Shown piece after piece: positions 13,351 to 25,335 of a stretch of 64,000 bases of DNA; the stretch's first letter is position 1; each line of letters starts with the position of its first letter. This DNA comes from Pseudocercospora fijiensis CIRAD86 (taxonomy: Eukaryota > Ascomycota > Dothideomycetes > Mycosphaerellales > Mycosphaerellaceae): the NCBI RefSeq assembly GCF_000340215.1, contig NW_006921542.1, positions 576,745 through 640,744 of the forward strand. The letters are read 5' to 3'. The position numbers and the translations under genes were made by a program. Under the pieces are notes generated by a model, which made no database searches, was not told the DNA's origin, and saw only the letters and a program-made list of their open reading frames with translations.

Positions 13351-13631
13351 ATTAGCTAGTAACCGGCCCTATACCTATAGGCTAGTTTTGAACCTATATA
13401 AGAGGCCTCCTTCTATAGAGTAGATAGATTATTAACCTCGTATAGCACATTGTTTATATTACACTTCTATAATGCCTATATTGTAGGGCTCTAGTTATTA
13501 GCCTAAGCGACAGTCTCGTTATCCTATCTTGCTAAATATAGCTGCCCGTATTGCTATAGGTTATATTACCCTCGGTAGCCTATACTATTGCTATAAGTAG
13601 TAGTAGTGGTATTAGTTTCCGTCCTTTATTA
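13351..13631 (+). repeat. LTR of family 1, shared by copies A and B
   Basis: The 281-base LTR begins TATTAGCTAG (TGTTAG... before RIP) and ends near GTCCTTTATTA. It matches the LTRs at 25336, 25698 and 28733. A TATA box (TATATAAG) lies at about 13394-13401. It is at once the 3' end of copy A and the 5' end of copy B. No separate LTR pair or target-site duplication separates the two elements, which points to LTR-LTR recombination or a tandem insertion. Confidence 0.93.
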
Positions 13632-14202
13632 GAGCCGAAGGTAGGGCTATCTCTTTATATCTAACAGGTTCGGGTATGTTAAAGGTAGTCTCTAGGTACG
13701 AATAGCTATAACCGAAGCGAGGGCACGATAAGAGCCTACAATACGGACGATACCGAAGTATCTTAAGGGGCCGTTACGACAAGCAGAGAAACCTCTTAAC
13801 GAGGGCATCGCTTTAATCCCGAAAAGCTACAAACCCTTAGGACTGTTATAGCTTAGGGCCTAGTCTATAACTATAGCTAGCTTCTAAGGACTCGGCTCCG
13901 GATCGAAGACCTATTTAGTACCGCTTACTCGAGATAAGCTACCGCCTAGCCTAAGAGGGGGAAATAGATTAATTACCTATCGACCTTAGCGGGCCCCGCT
14001 AAGACTATCTATACGATAGCAATTTCTAGATTATAGGTCGGATGCCTAGACAGTTCCCCTATTAACCGGATAGATTGTTTCGGGATTCGCTACCTCGTTC
14101 GGATAGTACTTAGCCTTCTACTAGAAAAAGAAGGTCCCCGCCCCCCGCCTAGCTAAAGGAGATAACGATAGTTAGTAAAGCGGCTAGTTTCTAGGATCTA
14201 GG

Positions 14203-14210
14203 TATAAATA
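14203..14210 (+). promoter_or_regulatory. TATAAATA box in the gag leader of copy B
   Basis: TATAAATA lies about 240 bases upstream of gag and outside the LTR. The same box is at 29558-29565 in copy C. It could be an internal promoter, but no start site is known. Confidence 0.4.
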
Positions 14211-14265
14211 GAGATTGCAGTTCCTTCCTCCGAGCGGCTTTTGTCTAAGTTTACTAAATTTGAAG

Positions 14266-14297
14266 CTCCTAGGGGCGTCTAGGCGACCCCTAGGAGG
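14266..14297. repeat. stem-loop in the gag leader
   Basis: GCTCCTAGGGG faces CCCCTAGGAGGC with a short loop. It lies directly upstream of the palindrome at 14303. A weakened copy is present near 29620-29660 in copy C. Confidence 0.6.
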
Positions 14298-14302
14298 CTA
14301 AA

Positions 14303-14333
14303 TTCTAATGCTATCCTAGGGGTAATATTAGAA
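14303..14333. repeat. palindrome in 5' leader, copy B
   Basis: TTCTAATGCTATCC facing GGGGTAATATTAGAA around CCTAGG, 31 bases. This is a variant of the family palindrome with CCTAGG instead of CCCGGG at the centre. Confidence 0.8.
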
Positions 14334-14450
14334 GAAAATAGCCTAGTATACTATTTTCCCGCATAACGACATCGAAATAAACCAAACCTATAATATATAC
14401 TAAAAACACTTTCCTATAGCATTTTATTTCAACTACTTTATAATAATCGA

Positions 14451-17400
14451 ATAAGCTCTAGCGAAAGTAAGTATTACAAATTAGCGGAATCTTCGGAATC
14501 TAATAACCTACCGGACCCTATTAACGAAGAAATCAGGCGACGACTAGTTGTTATAAGCGCCGTCGACCTAGGGGCTATCGAGCCTTCTATGCCCGAGGCT
14601 CTTTACAATATCGTTATAAAAATAATCTAAGGACAAACTAAGCTTCTCTATTAAAACAAGCGTCGCCTACCGGAGCTAGGAAGCGGTAGAAACCCTTTAT
14701 TCGAAGGGTAGAACGCTACGGCGCACGTAGAACGCTTTAAGGACAACTTAGCCGAGTACGGACTCGAAGAGAAGTCGGACTAGTACAAGGTCCGGTCCCT
14801 TACGAGGACTACTATTACTAAGCTTTACCGAACCCTTAGAACCCTAGTTAGCTACCTAGAAAAGGACGACAAGTCTAATACCGACTAGGAGGTCTTTAAG
14901 CAGGCTTTTATAAGGGAGTATCGGGATCGCGATAGCCGTCGTATTAAAGGTAGTCGTACGTAGCTTAAGAACCTCTATATAGAGAGGCGTACCGAAGATA
15001 ACGACCTAAAGGAGTACGTCCGCGAGTTTATTAAGTTAGCGGACGGTATCGACTAGTAGGACCTCGAGAATTCTTAGAGAACGAGGCTACTTCCTAAAGG
15101 GTTGCTATAGTCTACGGCTAAGCGTGTCTTCCGTCGCTATAAGCTTAGCGAAGCTAATCCTAAGACCTTTAGGAAGTACAAAGAGGTCCTAGAGGCTATT
15201 AAGGACGATATTAATAGCTCCGCCGATGCGAAGAAGTTTATTTACGGCGAGGACCGGAATAACCTAGCTTAGGTAAAGAGCGACGCCTCGGGAAGCAGAG
15301 GACCTAAGTTCCTTCCTAAGTCGTAGAGCGGTCCTAAGACCGTAACTCCTACTATTACTAAGCACTCTTAGGACGTTACGGACTTAGCTAAATCCCTAGC
15401 CTAGCTTAACCTTAATACGAAAGCACTATAGCGAGTTAGGGAGGTTATTAATGCTAGTATACTAAAGGATATACTACCGGTCTACTAGGTTTCCGATCCT
15501 AACTACCCTAAGGCCCCTTTAGTTAATGTCTATACTATACGGAAGATCTATTCTAACTTAGATAGCAAGTACTAGATATACGGCGGTTTCAAACATATTT
15601 AATTAGACTGCCCTGTCTAGAAGGAGCTTCTTAAGAGGAAGCTCGTTATATAAGTAAATAGTCGGTTCTACTATACCGATACCGGCGATAAGATTAACTT
15701 CGAGTAGGATCGCAGAGCCCCGAAACTGCCTTAACTTAGGAGTCTTCTAGAGAAGAAGTATAGTAGCAAGATCGAGTTTAAGGATACTAGGAATAGTACC
15801 CTCGCCGCTATTGCTAATCGAGAAACTTAGAAGGTTAGGGTAAAATAGGTTAAGGAGCGGAGTAGTAACGGTACTACTAAGCCTATTAAAGTCAACTTTG
15901 TTTCTTAGGACCCGGACGCAGTTACTAATGTTTACGCGGTTACTAAGAACAGTATAGATATCTACGCTACTATAAGGTCCTAAACTTAGTCGTCCTAAAC
16001 CTAGTCCTAGGGCAAGGGTAAGAGCCCGTAGAACCCTATCCGCCCTAGTGCGGCAGCCCCTACTAGGATACTTAAGAAGTAGGCAGCTAATAAGGCTAAG
16101 AAATAGCGAGAATTAGTCGCTAAGACTAAGACACTCTAGACAGCTAAAGACTGTACAACCCGAGCTAGTATAGCTACTCCGGAGGTCCTAGAGACTCTAG
16201 ATATCGATATAGAGGATAATACTACCGACCTTAGTAGTACCCTAGGCCTAGCTAACCCGCCGGCCTATAAACGAAAGTTAGCCGACCTAAAGAGCTTTCG
16301 CTTTAATAGGTATATAAAGAAGTATAGTGCCGGGCCTACTAACTCTTACGATATAAAGGCAAATACTCTCTTTTAGGCTTTATAGTTCCTAGACCTTAAG
16401 TCTAACGTATCTATAGGTAAGCTTCTAGTATACGGTTTGCCTACTAACCTGTTCTAGAGCCGGATTCCTAGCGATACTACCTTTATAAAAGACCTTATAG
16501 CCCTCTAACGCAAATAGGGGCGAGAGGACTATATCGACGTCTCTTCCCTATAGTTCCTTCCTAAATTTTTAGGGGCCTAAGAGTTAGTAGAAGGCGAATC
16601 GGTAACCTACGAGAGCTAGGAGACTATCGATAATGCTAACGAAGAGGGGATTAAGGAGATAGGCCGAGGGGATAGTAATAATACCGACCCTACTTCGGTT
16701 TTAGTTTCTATTAAGGCTGTCCGATTTACTAGCTAATAAATCGGTCGAGTAGGACCTCCTTAACCTAAGGAACTTTACTCTATCCCTAATAATATAGACC
16801 TTTCCGTAGTTACCCGTTCCTTCGCCGTCGTTCCCGCTATCTATATTTAAGTTACTATCGGAAGCTATAGTTAGTAGTTGCTAGCAATGCTTAATAATGG
16901 TTTAGAGTTGCTTATTGTAGGTAAGCGCTAGGCTAAACAGCTCCGACTGCTAATAAATAGAGATATTTCCCTTAGTATATAGGGAGTAAATAGGGAGGTT
17001 GCGCTAGTAGGTATCTACTATAATATTATAGTAGACGCTTTCGGTATATGCTTTTCCTTTACCTTCTAGATTGCCGCTAACCCGAATACGCTAATTATTC
17101 TAGGTCGACTATAGTCTCGTATAACCCGGGGTATCTAGCGTAACTGCGACGATAGCTCCTAGGAAGGAACTATCGCTAACTAGAAGGGCAACCGAGTCGT
17201 ATTTACTAGTTATATCGGAAACACTAGCTATAAGTCCTACGAGGATATCCTTACTGCTTCTAAACGCTCTTCGGGAAACGCTATAGCGCGGTTATAAGAC
17301 CGGCAATCTGCGCTATAAGTTAGTATAGCTTAAATAGGTTATATCTAGAGGTGCGCCGCTCTGTACGATAAGGCTAGTTTCTAGGCTCTATACTAAGGAG

Positions 17401-17597
17401 ACGAATGCTCGAAGCGATAGCGAGTATAACAGTATAACGACTACCTAGTATACAAATCTCGGTAATAATACTATCGCAATTATCGCCGCCGGAAGCGGAT
17501 CTATCCGAGCCCGAATCCGAACTAACTAATTAGAGCGCCGATCGAATGCTACCCCGGGGGTGTTATTAGGAATCTAACGTTTTCGCCGGAATTATAA
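14451..17597 (+). pseudogene. gag-protease of copy B
   Basis: The frame opens at ATA 14451 (an ATG before RIP, in the sequence MSSSES) and closes at TAA 17595-17597, about 1048 codons. A gag-like N-terminal region is followed by a CCHC zinc knuckle at 15570-15610, where the first two Cys have become Tyr while GGFKHI and the last Cys remain. A long basic and Ser/Thr-rich linker comes next. A retropepsin-like segment lies around 16880-17110 (LNNG where a D-[ST]-G active site is expected, and a later IILGR block). Stops are TAG or TAA. Expected roles are capsid assembly, RNA packaging and polyprotein cleavage. The start was chosen because copy C has the same ATA-AGC-TCT context. Confidence 0.8.
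17545..17567. repeat. palindrome at gag/pol boundary, copy B
   Basis: AATGCTACCCC facing GGGGGTGTTATT. The ATG at 17546 opens the pol frame inside the palindrome while the gag frame still runs through it. Confidence 0.9.
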
Positions 17598-20500
17598 ATT
17601 AGGACTACTAGCTATATACCTACCGACTTAAGGAGACTTCTAATAAAGTTTACGCGTTGTTCTGTTGCGCTAATCTCCGGGCCTAGCGTAAAAGAGAGAG
17701 GGCTCGGGTATTACGAGCGGTTAGTATATATACCCTATATAAGAGGGTAGCTAATAAGATTAAGCCCGTAAAGGGCAGCGTATATATAACTAATAGGTCT
17801 AATCCTAGCGGAAACCCTAACTAGCGACAAAAGTGCCTTAACCGTAAAGCGATATTAATACCTAGGGATAGTCTATACGACTAGAGGTATATTACTAAAA
17901 AGTTCTCTACTATTCCTAGGGGTTTAAGGCTAACGCCGGAGAGACTAGCGAAAATCAAACCTAGTATCGAGCTTTCGGATCTTAAACTAGATTTGCTATA
18001 CGAGCTTCTATATAACCGCGAAGCCGTATTAGTATATAACTTTACGTATCTAGGCAGGATTAACCCGGAGGTTGTTCCTCTATAGAGGATCCGAACGATC
18101 GAGTATAAGCCTTAGGCTCACCTAGGGTTTAAGCTAAACCTAAGCCTAAGAGGTATAGTTAAGGACATAATACGGCAGCGTATAAAGGCTGGTACCTTAG
18201 AGCCTTCCTATACCTCGTATCGTAATCTATACTTCCTAGTTTAGAAGAAGACAGCTCCTAGGGAACTAAAGAAGTACCGGCTAATTAACGCTGCCTAAAA
18301 GTTTAATACGGTTACGATTAGAGATACTAACCTTCCCCCGGAGACTAATAGGTTCTCGGAAGCCTTTGCTAATTGTATAGTAGCCTTACTAGTTAATATG
18401 TTCTCGGGCTACGACTAGATACCTCTCTACCCTAATAGCAGAGACCTAACTAGTTTCGAAACGCCTCTTAGACTATATAGACAGACTACCCTTCCCTAAG
18501 GGGCGACTAACTTAGTAGCCTAGTTCGTGCGTATTGTAAACTAAGTCCTCGCGGCTTATATTTCTTATGCTGCGATGCCTTTCCTCGACGACATCGGCAT
18601 TAAAGGTCCTGAAACTAGGTGTAATAACGAAGAAGTAGAGCTGGGCATCCGGAGGTTCTTTCTTAAATATATCTAGAACCTCGATAGTGTCCTCTACGAC
18701 TTAGAGCGGGCTAACTTAACAGTGTATAGGGAAAAGCTTTAGCTCCTATATAAGCGTATAAACATTGTCGGGTTTGTTACTAATAAGAATAGCCGCTATC
18801 CTAATAATGTACGGGTCCTAAAGATTGTGTCCTAGCTAGACCCTACCTATTAGAAAGATGTCCGGATCTAGCTTAGAGTAGTCTCCTACTTCCGTATCTA
18901 GGTCGAGAACTTTGCATTAGTATATAAGCCTCTATACGCCTTGCTTAAGAAGGACGCTAAGTTTAAATAGACCTCTGTTTACTAAGCAGCTAAGGACACG
19001 GTTACTAAGGCACTTATTAGCGCGCCTATACTTACCTCTATTAATTACTCGGAAGGTGTAGGTCTGCTAATTGTTGCTATCGACTCGAGCGGGGAAGGCT
19101 ACGGCGAGATACTAATATAGTGTAATCGTAAGGAGCCCTCCTTACGTTACCCTATCCGGTACGAGTCCGGTCTATAGAAACCTATCGAGGCCCGATACGA
19201 TACTAGTAAGCGAGAGTGCCTTAGTATCTATAAGGCTCTTAAGAAGTTCCGACCTTAGCTCTTTAGAGTGTTCTTTCGCTTAGAAGTCGACGCTTAGACG
19301 CTAGTCTATTAACTTAACCGTATAGCCTCCGACCTGCCTAACTCTACGATAGCTCGGTAGGTTACCTAGATCTATTTGTTTAATTTCGACGTCTTCTATA
19401 TTCCTAGTAAGAAGTATACTAGACCGGATAGCCTTTCTAGAAGGCCTGCTATAGAAGAAGATATCGCCGAAATAATAGAATAAGAGGATGTCGACGCAGT
19501 TATTAACCGTACCTTCTTTACTGCCTTCTATATTAACGCTATGCCGGTAATTACTAGGCCTACTACCGACGACTAACCTAGTAACTAGCCTAACGAAGAC
19601 CCTACTACTAACGGCGAGGACTAGGACGATACTAAGGCGGGCGAACTAGGTAGGGATAATATCCTTAATAGGGTCTACTCCGACGACTCCTATAATATCG
19701 CCTACTTCCTTACCTATACGAAGAGAGCTCCTAGTCTATTAAAGAGTTAATACCGTCGTATTATTCGCTATTCTCGGAGGTTCCTTATTAAGGATCGCAT
19801 CCTTTAGCGATAGGCTATAGTTAATATACCGCTCTAGCGTGTTATTAACGATCCGGTAGCCCGATAAGAAATCCTTCGTTCCGTTTACGATAAGCTCGGC
19901 TACCGTACGGCGGAGGGCACCTTCGATATCCTTCGTCGACGCTACTAGTAGGACGGCGTATAGGCTAATGTCTCCCGCTACTATAAGAGCTATCCTAAGT
20001 GCAACTTTAGGAATAGCTACCGACGTCTAGGAGAGCTACGTATCCCTACTACCTAGTTAGTTAGGGAGCGGTAGTATAGCGATAGGGTCTATCTTAGCCG
20101 CAATAATAGCCTATATATTATTCGAGAGGGTCTTTCTCGATAGCCGGAGGCCTATTATTTCTATAAGGGTTGCGGTGCTATTAATGCCCGTAATATAGCT
20201 ACCTTCCTATTTAAGGATCTGTTTTGCCGCTAGGGAACACCTTACGAGATTATCTTAGATAACGCTACGAATAATATAGCTAAGGAGGTTTAAGCGCTAC
20301 TTGTTTCGTACGGGGCGAAGAACGTTCGTATCTCCCCGTACTATCCCTAGTCGAATGCTATTATTAAGCGCGGCTATCGGTCGTTAATTAATGCCCTATC
20401 TAAGATAACTAATAGTAGCGATAGATTAGTTCCTATCTCTATCCGCGTCCTAGCCCTTCTCTAGGCGGACCGAACTACTATTATCGACACGACTAGACTT

Positions 20501-21286
20501 ATACTAGCGGAACTTATAATTAAGAGGGACGCCGTTCTTCCTATTAAATTGTCCTATCGCACGTACGGCGTTTACGATTAGGGGTCTGTTCGTACTAGGG
20601 TAGATCTTCTTGCCCTATAGGCTAAGGCTCTTAAGGATATAACTACGACTTCTTAAGAGGGTCTTACTCGACAACGTCGCCTTCGGGAAGAGGCTAAGTA
20701 GTATTTTAATAACTATAATGCTGTTAATTAGGAGCCTCTAAAGGTTAGCGATATAGTTCTCCTATACCGGTCCGAACTAGAGTATAGTTACTCCTATAAG
20801 CTAGCCTTTAAGTGGAAGGGTCTTTATAGAGTAAAGGAGGTCCTTTACTCGGGTTCCGTATACCTTCTTTAGGAGCTAGATAGTGCTACCTTAAAGCACA
20901 CTTACCCTTAGGCTAATCTAAAGAAGATCGTTAAGTTACGAGAACCTACCCGCTCTCCGCCGACTAAGGAGGAAGTTAGTGCCTCTATAGACCCTCTACC
21001 GACCTTAGATGCCTATCGGGAGGAGGATCCTGCCGCTATTCTAGATCCTGTTCTGCCTAAGAACTATGCCTATCCCTAGATTCGTCTTAGTAAGCTATTA
21101 GGAATAACTTAAGAACAAAGGGAGGGTTATATACGGATTAACTATATATAGAGCGTTTCCGATATTAATTCCGATTCTAATAGTGAACTAGACTTCTAGC
21201 TATCTAACTCTAACTCCGAGGAACCTAACTAGTCTAGCGATAAAGACCGCCTAGAATTATAGCTAGACGACCCCGAGACTAAATAA
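17546..21286 (+). pseudogene. pol of copy B (RT, RNase H, integrase)
   Basis: The frame is -1 relative to gag, 3741 bases from ATG 17546 to TAA 21284-21286, with no indel. RT lies at about 18100-18650, with FSGYD-stop-IPL, the block TTLP-stop-GATNLVA and the catalytic FLDD at 18581-18592. RNase H starts near 19075 (VAIDSSGEG). The integrase zinc region runs over 19880-20010 (one His is now Tyr, CPKC kept). The core follows, with LDNATNN near 20255 and a C-terminal domain after 20700. This RT type (LPQGATN in the parent, deduced) is common in ascomycete gypsy elements. The gene would supply all enzymes of reverse transcription and integration. RIP stops make it inactive. Confidence 0.88.
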
Positions 21287-21535
21287 TTGCTTATCCTTCC
21301 CGCTACGTTGCTTTCCTTACCTATTAACTATTCTCCGCGCTATTAATATAGAGCGCTGCCCTTTAGCTTTAGTCCTTACTACCTATTCCTATAGATATTA
21401 ATACTCTTAGTTGTTGCCCTCCTTTACTTTTACCTTGTCTATTGTTTTACTCTTTTGTCTTTTGCCCTCGATTAATATTGCTATAGCTTTACTCCTTTTG
21501 TGTTTCCTTAGAAAGAACTATACGAGGTATAACTT

Positions 21536-21564
21536 CCGAATAATACCCCGGGGGTAGCATTCGG
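21536..21564. repeat. palindrome after pol, copy B
   Basis: CCGAATAATACCCC facing GGGGGTAGCATTCGG, about 250 bases after the pol stop, as in copy A. Confidence 0.9.
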
Positions 21565-21967
21565 AAGCTAGCCGAATCTAACCCCCTACCCTTCTAGAAC
21601 TACTTCCGTCTAGTTACCTAGTCTCTAGCAACTACCCTTAGGTAGCAACGGTAACAAGATACCCCGCTAGAGAGAATTGTTCCTGCCCTAATTAGTATTA
21701 GTTACGTAGGACACTAAGAAAGGGAGGATCCCTCTCCCTTCCTAGCTCTTAGATAGATATAGCAACCTAGGCCTATAGCCTCTAAGAATAGGGACCTTAG
21801 GCCGCTAAGCTTGGTATCTAGAAGAAAGAAGAACGTACGGGCTACGTTTATATGCCTACTACTATAAAAGGTAATGCTGCATCTATAACGATAGTACTAT
21901 AGGCTAATATAAGCTACGCTAGGCCTAGGCGATTTGCTCCTAGTTACCGAGTATCTCTAGAGAAAAG

Positions 21968-21994
21968 CTAATACTACCCCGGGGGTGTTATTAG
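21968..21994. repeat. palindrome upstream of ORF2, copy B
   Basis: CTAATACTACCCC facing GGGGGTGTTATTAG, identical to the copy A site at 10058. Confidence 0.9.
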
Positions 21995-22252
21995 TCCCGC
22001 TAGCCTTACTACTATAGATTACTACTAGGTACTCGAACTAACTAGTTACATTTCGAGTTCGCGAGAATCTACGAAGGCTAGAGGTTAATAAAGGCGCGTA
22101 GTCGCTACTAGTAATTAGCTAGATCGATTGTTAAACTTTAGCCTACCCTACTAATAAAGGAGTCTCGTATATAGCTTTACTTTTTAGGGTCTATATATAG
22201 TCGTTATCCGTTTGCTTTACCGGAATATACGGACTACGCTACCTTTACACCC

Positions 22253-22260
22253 TATTTAAG
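22253..22260 (+). promoter_or_regulatory. TATA-like box upstream of ORF2, copy B
   Basis: TATTTAAG, about 160 bases before the ORF2 ATG and followed by a pyrimidine-rich tract. Same position in copy A (10343). Promoter role is inferred. Confidence 0.45.
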
Positions 22261-22420
22261 GCGAGCTTTCTAAGCTCTTTCTTCTACTTAAATACTAACT
22301 AACTTACTACCGCCTACCCCCTCCCCCTTCTTTTATCTAAACCCTTTAATTATTATTAATAAGCTACGAACGTTTTTTTACAAACTCGTTACTAGCTCCT
22401 TTCCGCTCCGGTCGACTAAG

Positions 22421-25150
22421 ATGTCTTCCGGCGCCCTAAATCTGCTAGGCGCTAGCAGCAGTAGCAACCTACTAGCCCTAAACCTAGGCGTACTAGTCCC
22501 GATCGAAGCCCCCTCCGATAGCGCCTTAGTCGCTATAACTAGCCTCGAGCACTGTTTCTAGATCGTTACTACTATCGACGACCCCTAAAAGAAGATTAAG
22601 ACCGCTCGCACCTTGCTACGCGTTATCGATAGAAATATTAAGAAGGCTACTATCTTAGTATCGTACGGCATAAACAACTTGCGCTAGGACATTAGTAAGC
22701 GTATCTTTAAGCGAGACGTTCTTTAGGATATAGAGCTTTATTAAGCCTTTCCTATTATCTATAGCCTCGAGACGGCGGGTACTCCGATTCGTATACGCTT
22801 TACGAACCTTAATTAAGCCTTCGAGTAGTAGGGAGGTCCGAGTAGTCTCCTAAAGAGCCTTATTAACTTCGCCTACGATAGATAAGAGCGTACTAAGCAG
22901 GTTGCGTCGTTCGTTAACAAGTATCCGGTCCGTCGCAAGGGCGTAGAGTATCTTTCCCGCACTATAATGTATCGAGTCTCTACTACTAGTAAGAAGTACG
23001 GCAAGCAATTAGTTAACTTAACCTTCGCACTTAACGACTTTACGATAGTCTACTAGAAGCGGTATAAGGACGCTATTGCCGAGGTAGATCTTAACGCCTA
23101 GTCTACTAAAGATCTACTAAAAGAGAAGAGCTATCGCATTAATAGTGTAGGTTTTATTATTAAGGGTTAAGAGGCTCCTATCGTAGATATTCTCGAACGC
23201 AAGGTCCTTCGTCTTAAGACGGAAGCCGATACGGCTGCTAGTCTAGCGCTCGCTATAGAGATATAGGTATAGGATCGCCGCTCGACCCGTAACCGTAAGG
23301 TCTCTTAAGAAGTTTAAGATAAGCGCGCTAAGGTAGAAGTAGCGCGTTAGAAGGCGTTATAGGCTCGCTAGGCATTCTAGAAGGCTACTAAGAAGTCTAC
23401 TATACCTCCTAGTACTAACTATAGTAACTCGGATATTAATATGCTAGATACGCTACTAGAAGATAGTATTTCCTCCGAAGGTTCCTTTAGTAAGCGTAGG
23501 TATAGAGGCCTCTCGCCGATGCTATTAACTAAGAACATCTATAGTTCCTATAAGGGTAACTCTATCGTATATCTTATTACCGAGATCGATATAGTTCCTA
23601 AGGCCGATATAGGCAAAGCATCTATCGCCCTATCTATCTATTAGTAGTACGACGACCTTAGCAAGCTAGGCGAAGAGCCGTTTACTATGTGTGCTAGCTA
23701 TATTAAGAAGGCCGCTAAGGCGTGTAGTCTCTATGCTAGTGCTAAGACAAGTGTCCTTATTAGCCGCCTATTAAAGATTAGACGTAATGTCGCTAATTAA
23801 GACGCCTTCGCTACCCTTAAGGCTAATTAGGCCTATACTAACTAGTTTCCTAGACGCCCTATTACTGCCCCGATATCTCTAGGACTCTATGCGTTCAACC
23901 CTACTAGTACTATTACTCGCGCCCTTACGCTAACGGATCGCTAGAGCAAGTTCGTTACCGGTATTCTTAGCTAACGCACCTCCTTCGATCGCTTTCGCTA
24001 GACTAGCAATACTATCTTCCCTTAAGTCTTTAGTTAGTTATAAGAGCCTCGTAGAGTATATCTTCCTTTCCTTATCGACCTAATATAGGAAGAGTTTAAG
24101 ATATACCTTTAGTATATGCGTAATATGCCTAAGTCTAAGCAAGAAGGCCGTAATGCCCTTTAAACTTATAGTGTAAGCAACTAAATCGTCCGCTAGTACC
24201 CTGCCCTATAGCTCTTAGCTGTCGCCCTTCGACCTAATTACGTATACGAGCTTATCTCCGTCCCTAAGCCTACTAAGTTCTTTAAGGTTAGCGGTACTTA
24301 CGAAAACTGTCCTTCTAAGGAGTCTGCTCGTCTCGGACAAGATATAGTTAAGCTCGTAGCTAGCGAGGGTGCTAGTTACCTACGTATTAAGGTCTGCCTT
24401 ATATCTAAGGATAAGACTAGCTGCTCTACTATTATCGAAGGTATATACTAGCCCGAGGTCTTTACGAACTAGGTTAAGAAGCTTAAGGCCCGTAGCCTAG
24501 TCCTACTAAGCAAGATCGGTAAGCTTACTAATAAGTACCTTACCGACGACGACCTCGACTATATGTTCGATAGTTAGCCTAATAGCGAGGGGCGTAAAGC
24601 GGAGTAGATCCTTAACCCTCTAAAGGAGTACGAAGTCTCTGTTTAGATACTATACCTACTATATAGTAATCTAAAGACTAAGAGCAACCGTATATTAATT
24701 AACCTAGGCTACTCTCGCGTTATTAATAGCACTAAGGTTAAGGGTTACGAGAACTTAATAGTCTCTTAGGTTGCTAAAGCGCACCGCAATCTAACCGCTC
24801 TCCTAGCCTCTAACTCCTTCGTACTATTCGCTTTCCCTACGGCTATCTTAGTCGAAGGTCTCGGCTATATCTCCGACGCCCTAGTTAGTAGGATTCCTTA
24901 GTCAAGTTACGTTGTTTAGAACGAAGTTAAATAGATCCTCTAGCTTAATAACGAGGGACTTAAGGAATATCTACGCGATTAGGAGAATGCTACGAAGGAA
25001 AAGGCTACTAACCTCCTCGTTAATTAAGCTCTCTATAAGGGACAGTACTTCGGTACTAATAGCTTTAACGTATACGGAGGAGATTTCGAGAGCCGACTAG
25101 TAGATAAGGTTATTGCTAGTAAGGATTACGGCGCGTTAAAGCAATAGTAA
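22421..25150 (+). pseudogene. ORF2 of copy B, 909-codon protein of unknown function
   Basis: This is the better copy. It opens at ATG 22421 (MSSGALNLLG), preceded by TATA-like and pyrimidine-rich sequence, and closes at TAA 25148-25150. Interruptions are TAG or TAA. Patches without stops include 23441-23644. A basic segment near codon 300 (KRAKVEVAR, KKSTIPPS) precedes an acidic Ser/Asp/Glu stretch (LLEDSISSEG). No catalytic motif, zinc finger or membrane segment was recognised. Its equal length in both copies despite heavy transitions shows that it was a real coding unit before RIP. It does not resemble gag, pol or a typical env. A captured host gene is possible, but no host family was recognised. 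Confidence 0.78.
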
Positions 25151-25204
25151 GTCTATATAGTGTTGCTTAGAAAGTTGTTTTTATATAATTATAGTATCTA
25201 GGAT

Positions 25205-25229
25205 TAATGCTACCCCGGGGGTATTATTA
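25205..25229. repeat. palindrome after ORF2, copy B
   Basis: TAATGCTACCCC facing GGGGGTATTATTA, 55 bases past the ORF2 stop. Confidence 0.9.
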
Positions 25230-25320
25230 CGGAGTTCTAAAAATAGCCTTAGCTAAGAGCGCTAAGGATGCATATATGTTTGTTTTAAGCGCGCAATGTA
25301 AAGCGTGTCTAGTTAGACAC

Positions 25321-25334
25321 GAAGAAAGGGAGGG
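25321..25334 (+). other. polypurine tract of copy B
   Basis: GAAGAAAGGGAGGG ends one base before the LTR start at 25336, the expected place of the plus-strand primer. A second copy lies at 25683-25696 before the second LTR. Confidence 0.8.
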
Positions 25335-25335
25335 T

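Larger units (their letters stand above)
1..13631 (+). mobile_element. Ty3/gypsy-like LTR element, family 1, copy A (5' end off window)
   Basis: The element enters the window inside gag and runs through pol, a tandem duplication of the pol 3' half, and ORF2 to the LTR at 13351-13631, which it shares with copy B. It is colinear with copy B (offset about 14739 up to the pol end). The polypurine tract and about 80 bases before the LTR, present at the end of copy B, are missing here. Gypsy assignment rests on the domain order protease, RT, RNase H, integrase and on RT motifs. Decay is typical of RIP: stops are TAG or TAA and the ORF2 start is ATA. The 5' LTR is not visible. Confidence 0.9.
13632..14450 (+). 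other. 5' leader of copy B between LTR and gag
   Basis: This 819-base noncoding leader shows no recognisable ORF. It carries a TATAAATA box, a stem-loop at 14266-14297 and one of the family palindromes at 14303-14333. A primer-binding site should follow the LTR, but RIP has blurred it; TTAGAGCCGAAGG could derive from a TGG-starting site. No tRNA match is claimed. Confidence 0.6.
21287..22420 (+). other. noncoding spacer between pol and ORF2, copy B
   Basis: 1134 bases with no recognised coding frame. It contains the palindromes at 21536 and 21968, a TATTTAAG box at 22253-22260 and a C/T-rich tract near 22316-22333, ending at the ORF2 ATG. It is conserved with copy A at 9377-10508, including the box spacing, so it is an original part of the element and not a later insertion. 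Confidence 0.6.
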
